The translations under genes were made by a program, and so were the position numbers. The notes under the pieces were generated by a model, which made no database searches, was not told the origin of the DNA, and saw only the letters and a program-made list of their open reading frames with translations. DNA of 64,000 nt from Cryptomeria japonica. Lineage: Eukaryota > Streptophyta > Pinopsida > Cupressales > Cupressaceae. This document shows positions 1 to 11,800 of the stretch, in pieces; position 1 is the first letter of the stretch, and each line of letters begins with the position of its first letter. Where the stretch lies: positions 186,297,619-186,361,618 of the forward strand of contig NC_081410.1 of the NCBI RefSeq assembly GCF_030272615.1. Reading direction: 5' to 3'.

Positions 1-476
1 AAGGGGGCTCAAATGTAGCACCAAATAAGAATTCACATGACACGACCAATGAACAATGCAATCCAATTGTCAAGATGCCAATAATGCCAATATATATAAT
101 CAAGAGCCCTAATAAGATCTCATACAACAAGTAGCCAAATATAATGCATAAAACCATCCAAATCAACCGTATATACAAATAAACCCTCAATAGAGAGGCT
201 CATCAACTCACTGGATCAAATCATGAAGATAACCTTAGCAGCAAGGCATATAAACTTACTTGAGTAGAAAAACAACCTCTATGACAAGGCTAAATCGCTT
301 GTCGAAGACATAATACAATAAAATAAACAAATCTAAACATATAAAGCACTGGAAAAATCTTAGAAAACATCTTCACAAGCCTCTAGTACAAAAACAAAAC
401 TGAGAAAATAGACCCAGAACTCCAAAATCATCAAAACACCAAAACAAAGCAAAATCGCATGTCTATGAAACATAAT
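1..476. other. AT-rich sequence, no recognised feature
   Basis: AT-rich sequence with no open frame of useful length on either strand and no LTR end, PBS or structural RNA signature that I can recognise. It directly precedes a 21-bp tandem array. It may be a very old retroelement interior, but nothing specific supports that. Confidence 0.5.
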
Positions 477-714
477 AGCGCTTTTGTAAAATAGACTAGC
501 GCCTTTGTTTAATATATTAGTGCTTTTTTCGAATGGAACACCTTCACAATAAGTTTTGCACCTTCAATAGACATTAGCGCCTCCATTATTTCTAACAGCG
601 CTTTCAATAAACAGTTTAGCATCCTTGTTACATAAAATAGCACTTTCACTAAATAAATTAGTGCATATGATATAAAAAATAGAACTTACACTACTTTAGT
701 GCATTTACATGATT
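477..714. repeat. Degenerate 21-bp tandem repeat, about 11-12 units
   Basis: Units begin with AGCGC, AGTGC, AGCAC or a decayed form, followed by a T-rich then A-rich stretch. Starts are at 477, 498, 519, 540, 560, 576, 597, 618, 639, 660, 681 and 698. Most spacings are exactly 21 bp; three are shorter (20, 16 and 17). The array has diverged so far that only the AGYGC head and the phase remain. The period equals two helical turns and also seven codons, but I see no supported reading frame through it. Confidence 0.75.
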
Positions 715-1484
715 AGACTCAAGAATGGAAAATACAATTTACAAAAGGCAGAATATAAATGAAATCGAAAACATAACCAAGTGAGATGCCTTAATAGAAA
801 GAAACTCATGGGCTAATTAAAACATCAAGAAAGGGATCGAATCATGAGATCAATCAAAAATTCTCAAAAAGAGACTCCCAATGGAGTGAAGTGAATAACC
901 AAATCACATGGAATATAAATGAACCTCTTCCAACAAATGGGTACTGGAAGTTTCAACCCAAATTCCACACAATACAAAGCCACTTCTCATAAGCAAGAGA
1001 TACAGGATACAAGAGATGGGATCGTCACACATGTACGCATAATGTCGTTCATGATAGGAGTACAATCAAATAATAATCTGAATAAATAAATCCTTTCCAA
1101 AACCATAAGATATAACTATATGATAATTTAATTCCAAATTTACCAAATCTCCCGAATACAATTTTCCAGCAAATATTGTGAAAACAATCTTTTCCGGGAC
1201 AAGATACATAGGGAACAAAACACCACCAACTTGGAAATCAGAAGCAATGGCAAATAAGTTGATGAAGCGCAATCCACAATCCAAATCCATGCAAGCCAAG
1301 CAACCAAAATCTCTAGCCAAGAAATCAAAATACATAAGAAACTCTAAAAATGCCAACTCGACAAAATGCACATGCACCGAATAAATAAAAATTGCATTCA
1401 AACTATAGCCAAGACCCAACTAATAGAAATATTCCAATAAACTATATTCTATACCAACCCCCTTCCAAAAATCGAGATAAAAAT
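715..1484. other. Unassigned AT-rich sequence
   Basis: Contains overlapping short open frames on both strands (for example 1066-1419 on -, 1178-1384 on +). Their products have no recognisable domain and the base composition is the same as the surroundings, so I treat them as chance frames. Confidence 0.5.
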
Positions 1485-2115
1485 ATTAAATAATATTATT
1501 TACTTACCCCCAAATCTCAACCAATAAAATAATAGGGTAGGTATAAACATAATATTTAATTGCTCAATTAGTAGCAAGAGAATGTAATAATATAATAACC
1601 AATAATAATAAATCAAAGGCAATATAAATAAATGCTCCAATTAAATATAAAACCACAAATAATATAAATAAATAAATAAACGAACAATTAAATAATAATA
1701 TCCTCACAATCACAACTCCCAAGAGGGCCAATCATAACAACAGGTAGATACATAAATAATAACAAATAAATAAATAATCAAACAATAAATAACCTAAGAA
1801 TAAATAAATAAATAATAAAGAAGATAAATAAATAAGTGTACTAACAAGCATAAATACTCAACCAGTAATTAAACAATAAGTAAATAAATAATAATCCAAT
1901 AAATCAAAAGCTCAATACTAAATATTCAATTAAACATTAGACCATAAAATAATAATAATATTAAATCATCAATTAAATACAAATTCATGAAATAAACATC
2001 AATAAATAATAAATCTCCAATAATAATAATTCACACATTAATATCAAATATTAATGTCATCCATTAATTTAATTTAATACTAAATAAACTATATAAATCA
2101 ATCAATTATTAATTA
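1485..2115. repeat. Low-complexity AATA/ATAA-rich tract
   Basis: Roughly 600 bp dominated by AATAAATA-type words and short A/T runs with few G or C bases, as produced by microsatellite slippage and AT mutation pressure. No gene or mobile-element end is visible inside it. Confidence 0.7.
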
Positions 2116-3679
2116 ATAAATAATCACAAACTCACAAGGCAACCTGGCACAAGGGTTGAATGACACACTACAAAGCACCGCATGATGATCTAAACCACAA
2201 CACAAGATACTAACGCAAGGACTCACACTATAAACTAACAAGGATGACAACTTAATCCTAAAGTGTGTAGAGGGACCTAATGCCATCTCCAACAACTTTC
2301 CATTGGGATAAAGACATGCTCAGACCTGTGAAACCAGGTGGAGTCAATGTCTAGTATCTGCAGTCCTGCAACCACCACTAATCATCATACAACATATACA
2401 ACAATATATCATAAATAAACAGGCAAGTGATAGAGAATCACAACGCCATATCATGCTCGCAATGAGTGGTATGACATCGTCCCTATCTTGAAGACACTAG
2501 AAGACAGTCACAATCATCATAATCATGGAATAGAGTTAACATAATCAATATGCCATCATAACCTCTTAAGCAATATAATCCATACATGAATAATGAGTGC
2601 ATCTAGCTCACCAAAGATAAGTCCATCCATTATAAATCATAATGTATCATCTATCAATATGAGATGGTTAAGATAAATCATTATAGGAAATAAACATGAA
2701 CTGATCTAAAAGTGTTTATCACATTCTCTCCCAAATGATGAATCAGAGATGGGCACTACATTATCCATATTATATATATCTTAACACGGTTGATTTATCC
2801 TTTATATATCAACCAAAACATCAATAGCCTCTATTAAGTTGGCTTAAAAGATGTAATGTGTATATGCATTATTGACCCAAAATATTTCATGTGAAAGGCA
2901 AAGAAGATGTGTGGATATTCACACCATGTTGGCACACCTTCCAATTATCCTCATAAAGGTTCTACACACAACCGCATAGACCAAAACACATAAGTTAGTT
3001 CATACCAAACTATTTTACATAGAAATATCTTAATATGGACTCAAAAATAGAATATGTGGTACATTGAGAAAGAAGCATGACACATTAGGAACAATATCCA
3101 ATGATCCACAAAAACCTCACGGTAAAAACAAGACAAGAAATGTAACATGTTCCTCGCACACTCCTAAGACCGTGCCAAAACTGATCACAAACAAGAATAA
3201 TGTCCATATATAAACATCTATCCAACTAATATCAATCTACCATAATCATTCTACTTCAATCAAAATAGTCATTTGATACATGTCTGGTGCATACATATAT
3301 TCTAGACATAGATATTGTTCACAAAAACAATCTGTAAAGATAGTAACACGATTTTTTAACCAAACAAAAGACATTAATCTTTTGGAAGTACATCATATCA
3401 TTAATGTTATTCATTCAAAAAAATTATATATAGTTAACATAGGATATTCACCTATTCTATAAAAAACATCGACATCAATTTGCATATAACTCTTAATCTT
3501 ATTACCAACTGATAGACATCCAAACCAAATCTGGACCAGCAACCAGATACAACCAAGCAACCAAATACAACCAATCATCAGGGACTTTAACCAAAATAAA
3601 CAACTGGACCATACAATTTGCCATATACTTCTACATTACATCACTTTTAGACTAGTAGCACCAACAACCAGACCAAACT
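2116..3679. other. Unassigned old intergenic sequence
   Basis: No convincing coding frame. The 60-codon frames at 2113-2295 (-) and 3280-3462 (+) show no domain. The stretch leads into a minus-strand LTR terminus at 3723, so at least its right part may be decayed U3 sequence; no matching low-coordinate LTR end with the C-run motif was found. Confidence 0.45.
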
Positions 3680-3723
3680 AATAGATTTGACATCAATGAC
3701 AACAAGGACTCATACGTCCAACA
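3680..3723 (-). mobile_element. LTR 5'-terminus relic (copia-type)
   Basis: On the minus strand this begins TGTTGGACG at 3723 and carries TTGTCATTGATGTCAA at 3702-3687, the same box found just inside the 5' end of the LTRs of elements A, B, C and D. No purine tract precedes it and no partner LTR is visible. It is probably a fragment or the edge of a decayed solo LTR; its extent toward lower coordinates cannot be fixed. Confidence 0.45.
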
Positions 3724-4570
3724 ATGCTAGAATTGAAGGTTTTATTGAGTTGTCTTTGGGCTCTTCTATGACTAAATTTGATCCGCATTGTGTAAATTCA
3801 TTTGGATGTTGTGTCTTTGATCTAACTAGGTAAGTACTACATGTTTCACCTATACGTTACATTGTTTCTGACTTGGGAGAATGGGTGCTAGTATGTTTGA
3901 TGATTTGGGCTGCATAGAAAGATGTAATTAGTTATTTTAAGTCAACTCTATCTCATGTTTTGGATTGCTTTCACTACAATATATTCTTTAGGATAAATTT
4001 CTGAGGCCATTGCTTGTTTCTTGTTCTAGCCAACCTAATTTAATGTTTTATTTGCTTGTGGAGGATATATATAGAAATCAAATAAGTTGCAAATGTGAAA
4101 ATTGTGTGGGATGCAAAGTATGAGGCAATAAAGGTGTGTGGTCAAATTTTTGGAGCTAAATTGCTAAATAGTTGCTTGAGGCAACATATCAAGAGAAAAT
4201 ACATTCTAAGGAGATTGATAGAGATTGTGAGTTAAGGAATTATTCATTGTAATTAAAATTATCATGTATATTACTCTAAGATAGTGAATATCTTCAGTCA
4301 GTCCTTTGTACCTTGATTTGAGGTAGTAAACTTCATTAGAAAATCCTTTAGGGAGTAGTTTACCTCATTATGCATGATCCTTAGAATCAATTGTAGTTCT
4401 TGTTCATATATTGTGAGATAGCTCTCACCTTAGTTTTTGCACTATTGGCTTGTCCTCATAAATCTTGCATTCTCTTGTACATTGGTATTAGTTTCTTTAT
4501 TTCTCATTGCTACTAATCTATTTAAGAGTTTTTGAGTTTTGCTAAAGAACTTTAAGTTTTGAAGAATACT
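3724..4570. other. Unassigned sequence
   Basis: T-rich sequence without a supported gene. The right part (about 4200-4570) leads into an LTR-like C-run and may be decayed LTR R/U5 sequence, but the similarity to the intact LTRs in this window is too weak to draw a boundary. Confidence 0.4.
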
Positions 4571-4603
4571 AATTCACCCCCCTCTCACTATTCAATGTGT
4601 TAG
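4571..4603 (+). mobile_element. LTR 3'-end relic
   Basis: ATTCACCCCCCTCTCACT at about 4572-4589 matches the terminal C-run motif found 25-45 bp before the end of every large copia LTR in this window (A, B, C, F, and D, G, H on the other strand). No PBS follows, so it is a solo or truncated relic. Confidence 0.4.
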
Positions 4604-4614
4604 TAAAATTATTC

Positions 4615-4990
4615 TCTTTCTTTTTTCTATCTTTAGTCTTCTTGAGTGCATCCTTATATTTGCTAGACTTCTCTCCATTTATCTTCTTTGGAGTTTTATT
4701 TTTGACCTTTTTCTGATCTCCTTTAAAACCTAGACCATTCTTGTGATAATGTCATCTATGATCTTAGTACTCTTCTCAAACTTCAAGCTTCTCTTTAAAT
4801 AATTATTTGTCTCTCCAATTCCTTCCTTTAGGTAATAATTTAAGATTCAAGCCTCTCACGGTCCTCTTCCTTTTTCTTTAATTTAGCTCTCACAACTTCT
4901 ATCTTTTTTTCTTATATCAATTAAACCTTTTTATTGATAATCATATTTTCTATTTCCTCAAGGATTTTATATATTTCTTATTCCTTTTAA
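4615..4990 (-). pseudogene. Decayed retroelement gag relic (coiled-coil part)
   Basis: Read on the minus strand, three-frame translation gives a charged, Glu/Lys/Arg-rich stretch resembling a coiled coil with a Leu-Arg-Lys-Glu-Leu-Glu run. It is followed in shifted frames by a segment containing Ser-Thr-Lys-Ile, Asp-Asp-Ile-Ile, then Gly-Leu-Gly-Phe-Lys-Gly and a Lys-rich tail. This order (coiled coil, then D-x-I-I, then G-L-G-F/Y) is familiar from the C-terminal half of gag proteins of large plant copia elements. Several stops and at least one frameshift break it. Assignment is from memory of the family pattern only. Confidence 0.4.
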
Positions 4991-6869
4991 TTTCTTGTTC
5001 TGTAAATTGTACCCCCTTATATTTTCATACTTTATTTTCCAGCCCTTGCTTTATAATTCTCTCTCATGGCTCATTTCAAGCATATTTTTGGCCTTATCCT
5101 ATCTAAATTATAATCAAATGCTAATGTTGTGATGATATCCTATTTCCTAGCTCTAAATATACTAAAACCACCTCTCTATAGTCATTTTTTAAGTGGAATA
5201 TAGCATCTAATGCCCTAGTCCTTCCATAAGGAGCCCGAATTCAAATGTGTGCAAGTGTCAATTCTCAATTCATTTATGATCTAATCCCAATATTCTCATT
5301 TCATCATTAGAAGTCAACCTAAATTAGGAAATACCTTATGAACCCAATATAAAGAAATCATTTCTCATTCATAAGAAATAATTGAACAAGTTACCAAGAT
5401 CTAACATTCCTAATTCAGTTCAATCTAAGGTAAAATATGAGTATTTAGCATTATGGAATATCAAGATACAACTTAAATTCAAGTATGTTTTCATGATTGA
5501 TCTTGGCATGCCTTGTCATGTCATGTTATTGTATCAACACTTGTAGGAATAATCTAAAGAGCATTGCATCACCGCCATTATCAATAGTAATGTATAATAT
5601 TGTCATATCAACATTTCATTCATGATTTAGCCTTTGACTTACTAGGGGTAAGATCTCTTTTAATCATCATTGTTGTTGTGGAGGTGAAAACACCAACACA
5701 CCATTTTACTTAGGCGAGCCACTATACAACACAACATTTTTTCTTTTCCTATGTGTGCAAGTATAGATACAAGAAGTAAAAGTTGTAGAATTGTGTAGAG
5801 CTGACAAAGACGGACAATCTTAGACTTTGAACAAGTGAAAAACCCTAGACTATTTTGATTAGCTCAATTTTCCAACACTTTAGGTTGACTTTTGGGGGGG
5901 AAGTTCTATAAAGCCTCCTTATTATGAATTTAAATATTTTAATTTATGAAGGCACCTTCGTACTAGGGTGCCTAGCTCATTGGTCCAACACTTTCAAGAC
6001 TATATTTCTATCACATATTCCTCTCTATCTCATTTCCTAATTTATATTTTTGTGTTTGCTTCCAGTGTTGTATCATTCTATTAATGCATAATATTATCAA
6101 TTTTCTATCATTTCATCTAGGAGTGCAACTTTGCAATATAAAGAAGGCAAATGATTATGCAAATCTATCGTATCCACACTTTTAGACCTGATCTGGGGAT
6201 CATAATACCCTCAAAAATGCATTCAAATTTTTTGTTAGAGAAATTTCCTATAAAAAATTAAATAACTCCCAAACACCACAAGATATCTGGATAATTCCTT
6301 CACCGTTATCTCCAAGTTACTATATAGGAGGTATATGTAAGATTTCATGCAAAACTAACAATGTACTAAAAATAGTAACCCAACCAAAAATAGCCCTTAT
6401 CAACAAATAAACAATATTTTTGGGTGATAAAAGATTTCTCTTACACCCTATATGCTCCTACATCAAAATCAAATTAGAAAAGGGGAACAATTAATCATGT
6501 TGTTCAGCTCTCCATGAGGACTAAAGTTGAACCAAATTGGTTCTTACTCCAATGAAATGATCACAATTGCAAATGGTAAATGAATCAACTCCTAGTTTGC
6601 ATCTCTAGGCTAAGGATCCATCATTTTGGTGAACCTAATGTATCTTATAATTGTATTAGTTATATTTTTTTCAATTTGGATATTATTTTTACACAAGTTT
6701 TCTAGATTTAGAAGTGTTCATTTCTAAAATTTATCACTTGAATTGGTTGATAAATCACAACATTTGTATTTCATTAATTAATCATATAGTTTCTATTTCA
6801 TTTCAAACTGAAATAGAAAGAAATTTTGTTTAAATCACTTTCTTTTTTAGTTTTATAAAGAAGATATAT
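4991..6869. other. Unassigned sequence, no gene seen
   Basis: About 1.9 kb of AT-rich DNA with no open frame above 60 codons, no LTR ends that pair and no inverted repeats that I could see. Probably old retroelement sequence decayed beyond recognition. Confidence 0.5.
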
Positions 6870-7224
6870 CATTCATGTTATGGTGGCATAGTTTCCCTTT
6901 TAACACTTTATTCCTCTCCCAATGAAGCAAAAATTGTGATACAAGATAATAATAGTTTTCCTTCTATCTATTTCAACACTCTTCCTTCTAGAGATGAATC
7001 TTTAACATATCATACTTGTCCATCTCCCAAAGATTCTCTTATTTATGATAATATTTTTCTACAATAAGAGGATACCATTAACACTTATTTCAATAATCTC
7101 TCTCTTGGAGATGAAGCATTAAATAATGATGATGATTTTCTACAAGTGATCACTTCATGCAAAAACATTGGTGGAAGAGGAACATGATTTAGATATTGAC
7201 AACCCAAATCTTGACACATTGATG
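6870..7224 (+). pseudogene. Unrecognised Asp/Asn-rich reading-frame relic cut by element A
   Basis: A plus-strand frame running to about 7180, with one stop near 7068, is rich in Asp, Asn, Ser and Pro (segments such as P-S-P-K-D-S-L and N-N-L-S-L-G-D-E-A-L). A shift near 7150-7175 puts it in a second open frame ending D-N-P-N-L-D-T-L-M at the element A target site. The last five bases (7220-7224, TGATG) are the target-site duplication. In the empty site, 14641 onward continues the same frame for about 16 more codons before a stop near 14690. I do not recognise the product; it may be a retroelement gag or linker region. Confidence 0.35.
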
Positions 7225-8753
7225 TGTTGGCATATGTGCAAAGTTTGATGACATGATGATATTGTATGTTGTCATTGATGTCAATATGCTGAAGTATGAA
7301 CCGGTATACTGATGTAAGCAAACTGGCAAGAGAATCGGTATGATGATGTGAACCAGTATATGTGAAAAAGTGAAGCGGTATGTTAATGATGTGAACTGGT
7401 ATATGTGAAAAAGGTGAATCAGTATGTTGGAATGAGAATCGGTATATGCAAAGTTTGTATCGGGGTTTCGTTTGATATGACTACTAGTTGGTAGTCTCAG
7501 CTTCAGGGTATCCGGTTGATGCATTTCAAGTCTGTGAGATTCAACTGACGACATCTTGTGATGGGTTAGCAGTGAAATGAAGACCAGATCGTGTTGCCAC
7601 GTCATCCTTATGCACGTGAAGGATTTCCTTGAGGATCTTGCATGAAGAAGATTGATCCTATCTACCTCAGGAATGTGCGAAGTTTCAGTAAATAGTGGAG
7701 AACGCGTGATGGGTTATCATCTTCCAGAAGCGGCAAAGAACAAACAATGGAGAATGTCTTGAGATTTTTTCAAGACTATTTTATTCAATGCAACATGTTT
7801 GAACGGTCAGGATTGGACTGACTGTATTGATAACCTAAATGTTTAGGGTTTAGGGTTTAGGGTTTATGCCACCAACCTATCTGTTTCCTATACGGTCGAT
7901 GATGATTTGCATTGTGAAGTTGTTGGCAAATGTTATGTGTGTATCCAAGTGAAGAGATACTTTATTCTTGCCAGACCGGAGAAGTGTGTTGATACCTGCA
8001 GAGTGTGAAGGAACTAAAGTGGATCTGCCTTGGCATTTAGTGTTGTTATCAGATCAATGTATTACCTATTGACTTCTAACCATTTCAGCAGTTGGAAAAT
8101 CCCTTAACCGGGTAGCTTTAATAGGCTTTGTGTAAATCCTTTAACAGGGTGACTCAAAATCATTGATTTCTTTAAATCCTCTTGCGAGGTAACCTTTAAC
8201 AGGGTTCTAACCTTTAACCGAGTATTTAGCCATCCCTTAACTGGGTGATCCCTAGTAGGATCAGTTCCTAGCAAAACCTATTGTAAAGTCCTTAACCAGA
8301 TTAGGCTCCTAACAGAGCAGACTTCAGAAGAGTTCAAAGAACAACTTATGGGTATTCATCCCCACTGTGGTTTTTCCCAATTGGGTTTCCACGTGAAAAA
8401 TAAGTGTGTTATGAGTGATGTTTCTTCATGTGATGCTTTAGTATTTTCTGTCAAGTGGTAAAGCATGTTGAACTAGTGGTCATTTTATTCCTGATGATGT
8501 ATTACTTGTTTATGCATATGGGTGAAGTAGAAATGAGATATTAGGTTGTGTGGAGATCTAAGTGTTACTGGTTTATGTCTTTCACAATCCCACTATATTT
8601 TACCGGTAGTGCCCTGATTTAGATCGGTGATACTGTTTACCAGTTAAGTGCAGTCTTTGTAGTCAAAGTGGTTTAAGGAAGTTTTTGTCTCTACTGATTC
8701 ACCCCCCCCCTCTCAATATCTTTTGAGTATTTAGTGATCATCATAATTCATCA
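7225..8753 (+). repeat. Element A 5' LTR
   Basis: 1529 bp, TG...CA. It contains the U3 box TTGTCATTGATGTCAA (7269-7284), three TTTAGGG units (7842-7866), a cluster of CCTTTAACAGGG-type words (about 8090-8330), the U5 hairpin motif (8367-8394) and a C-run followed by TCTCA (8702-8714). The PBS begins two bases after its last A. Confidence 0.94.
7842..7866 (+). repeat. Telomere-type (TTTAGGG)3 inside LTR
   Basis: Three perfect plant telomere units plus TTTA. The 3' LTR has two units at the homologous place (about 13756-13771), so copy number changed after insertion or differs by slippage. AAACCCTA (telo-box) motifs act in some plant promoters; a role here is inference. Confidence 0.85.
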
Positions 8754-8755
8754 GT

Positions 8756-8767
8756 TGGTATCAGAGC
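8756..8767 (+). other. Element A primer-binding site
   Basis: TGGTATCAGAGC, complementary to the 3' end of plant initiator tRNA-Met, two bases after the 5' LTR. It is the minus-strand DNA primer site typical of plant copia elements. A leader with TTAACCGCTTGAGGA follows before gag. Confidence 0.92.
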
Positions 8768-8824
8768 GTCCTCCAGGTCCTCTATGTTGTAAGCTTAACC
8801 GCTTGAGGAAAAGATCCTATTCTA

Positions 8825-11800
8825 ATGATGAAGAGGGAAGGTCCTAAGTTCAATAAGGATAAATTTAAGATATGGAAGGACAAAATGAAGATATACATTT
8901 AAAGCATGGGTGCTCAACACTGGAGCTATGTTGAGAATACTTATGTTGTCCCTACCGGTACTCTCATCGATGATCAAAGAAGAGAAATTTAGGAGAATGG
9001 GCAAGTGATGGAAGCTCTTATCAGTAGTCTATCTGATGTTTATTTTATAGATGTTCAGGAAAAAGAAAATCCCAAAGGTATATGGGATACTCTGGAGTCT
9101 ATCTATGGCAGTGATGAGCATGTGAAGCAAGCTAAGGAAGAAAGCCTTAGAGGGAAGTTTGAAGACATGCAGATGGTTGAAGGAGAGACCATTCAACAAT
9201 ATGGGATGAGGATTAAAATTGTTGTTGGAGACATCAAGAGTGTGGGAGGTACAATGGATGATTCCACCATTGTTAGCAAATTTTTTAGAACCTTATTACC
9301 GGTCTATGCAATAAGGGTTTCCGCTATTCAAGAGTTGAGATCTATTGACAAGACAAAGGTGTCCCTAGATTCCATCATTGCTAAGTTGATTGCATATGAG
9401 CTAAACAGTTATGATGGCAGTGTTCAGAAGACTGATTCAGCTTTTAAAGCATTTGCTCCACTATCTAGAAAGGGTAAAGAAGCTAGTACCAGTTGTGAAC
9501 ATAGACAAAGCAGAGATATGGATGATGAGGAGATCCTGATGGAATTTGAAGCTCTTCTGGTCAAGAGACTTCCTAAGGGAACTGGTAAATACAGAGGTAA
9601 GCTCCCTTTGAAATGCTTTTCTTGCAATAGGATAGGACACATTGTTGTAAACTGTCCTAATGGTGATAATAAGGACAAACCAGAGAGGTTCAAAAAGTTC
9701 AAAGGAAGAAATAGGAGAAACTGTCTTGTTGCAGTTGATGAAGGTGTCATTGATGATGAATCAGAAGATTAAGAAAGCAAAGACATAGTATTTGTAGCTA
9801 TTAAGGAAGATGTGTCACACAAGAAGGCTCTTGACTCCCACTTTGATAATTCCAATGAGTGGATTATTGACAGTGGTTGTTCTCACCACAAGACTGGTGA
9901 CCGGAGAAAGTTTTTGTCTCTGGAAGAGTATGATGGAGGTGTAGTCAGATTTGGTAATGATGCACCTTGTATGGTAAAAGGCAAAGGGTCCATCTCTTTA
10001 AATGGAAAAAGCAATTCTGATAATGTGTATTGGGTAGAAGGTCTTAGGCATAACCTTTTGAGTGTTTCTCAGCTGAATGATAATGGATTCACTCTGGAAT
10101 TCAAAAATGGAGCATGCAAAATAAAAGGAAAGAGTGGTAAACTAATGGCCATCGGTATGCAGACCAAAGGTAACATATTTCAGTTAAATGCAAATATCAG
10201 TCAATGTCTAATGGCTAAGTTTGATGATAGTTGGATATGGCATAGGAGACTCTGTCATGTAAATTTTGATAATATTATGAGGGCCAGTAAGATCAAGGCA
10301 GCTAGAGGATTGCCTGTGCTGAACAAACTAAAGAATCCTTTGTGCAAAGAATGTCAACTGGGGAAAATGTCTTCCTCAACCTTCAAAGGTAAATCTTTCA
10401 TAGCAGATAATTTACTTGATCTTGTGCATATTGATTTGTGTGGTCTTATGAAAACTAGGAGTGTTCAAGGAGATAGGTACTTTATGATTCTTACTGATGA
10501 TTGCTCAAGAATGATGTGGGTCACATTCTTGAAAGACAAGTCTGAAGCTTTTGGAAAATTCAAAGCCTTCAGAGCACTAGTTGAAAAGGAAAGCGGTAAG
10601 AGGATCAAATGCCTTAGAACCGATCAAGGAGGTGATTTCACCTCTCGAGAATTCAATAAGTACTGTGAAGAGAATGGCATCAAGAGGAAATTGTCTGCCC
10701 CCAGGACTCCACAACAGAATGGCCTAGCAGAAAGGAACAACTGGACTGTAGTTGAAGCAGCCAGAACAATGTTGATTCAAGGAAACGTTGCTCACACTTT
10801 TTGGAGAGAAGTGGTGAGCATTGTAGTCTACACTATGAATCGGGTACTCATCAAGAAAGGCAAGGATAAAACTCCTTATGAGTATTAGACTGGTAAGACT
10901 CTTGTAGTAAGCTACTTTAGAGTGTTTGGTAGAAAATGTTATATCAAGAGGAGTGAACACCAGAGCAAGTTTATGCAAAATGTGATGAGGGAATATTCCT
11001 AGGATTTTCCACCAAGAGCAAATCTCTCAAGTGTTTTAACAATAGGACTCGGAAAATTATTGAAAGTATCAATGTTACAGTTGATGAAACCTTTGAGAAA
11101 CCTGAGGAAACTAGTAGTGAGCAAGCAATAGATGAACCGGTTGCAAAATAACCAAGTACCAGTAACAGTGCTCCTAAACCGATAGATGTTGATGCTGATG
11201 AAGATGAGGATGAAGAGGAAAAGCAATAGGAATTAGTTAAGATCATTCCTAGGTATGTAAAGATGAATCATGATCCAAAGCAGATCATAGGAGATAAGGA
11301 TGCAGGAATTCTTACAAGAAGAAAGGTCAAAGAAAACTCTTGCATGATCTTTGGATTTGAGCCTAAAACATTTAAAAAGGCACATAAATATGAAGACTGG
11401 ATCAAGGCTATGGAAGAGGAACTTGACTAGATAGAAAAGAATGGTACATGGTCTTTGGTACCCAGACCTAAGCATAAAAATGTTATTGGAACCAAATGGG
11501 TTTTTAGAAACAATCTAAATGAAGATGGCACGGTGGTAAGAAACAAAGCCAGACTGGTATGTAAGGGATATGCTCAAGAAGAAAGAGAAGACTATGGAGA
11601 AACCTTTTCTCCAGTGGCTAGATTGGAAGGAGTTTGAATGCTTCTTGCATATGCAGCCTTCAAGGGATTCAAAGTGTATTAGATGGATGTAAAATTTGCA
11701 TTCCTGAATGGAATACTTGAAGAGGAAGTGTATATAGAGCAAGCAAATGGGTTTGCCCTATCAGAAGACAGTAATATGGTGTGTAAGCTAGATAAAGCCT

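Noticed and set aside
1066-1419. 117-codon minus frame
   Set aside because: No domain, ordinary AT-rich composition, overlapping open frames on the other strand.
7842-7866. True telomere or interstitial telomere junction
   Set aside because: Only two to three units, at the same place in both LTRs of A and in D, so it is an LTR component.
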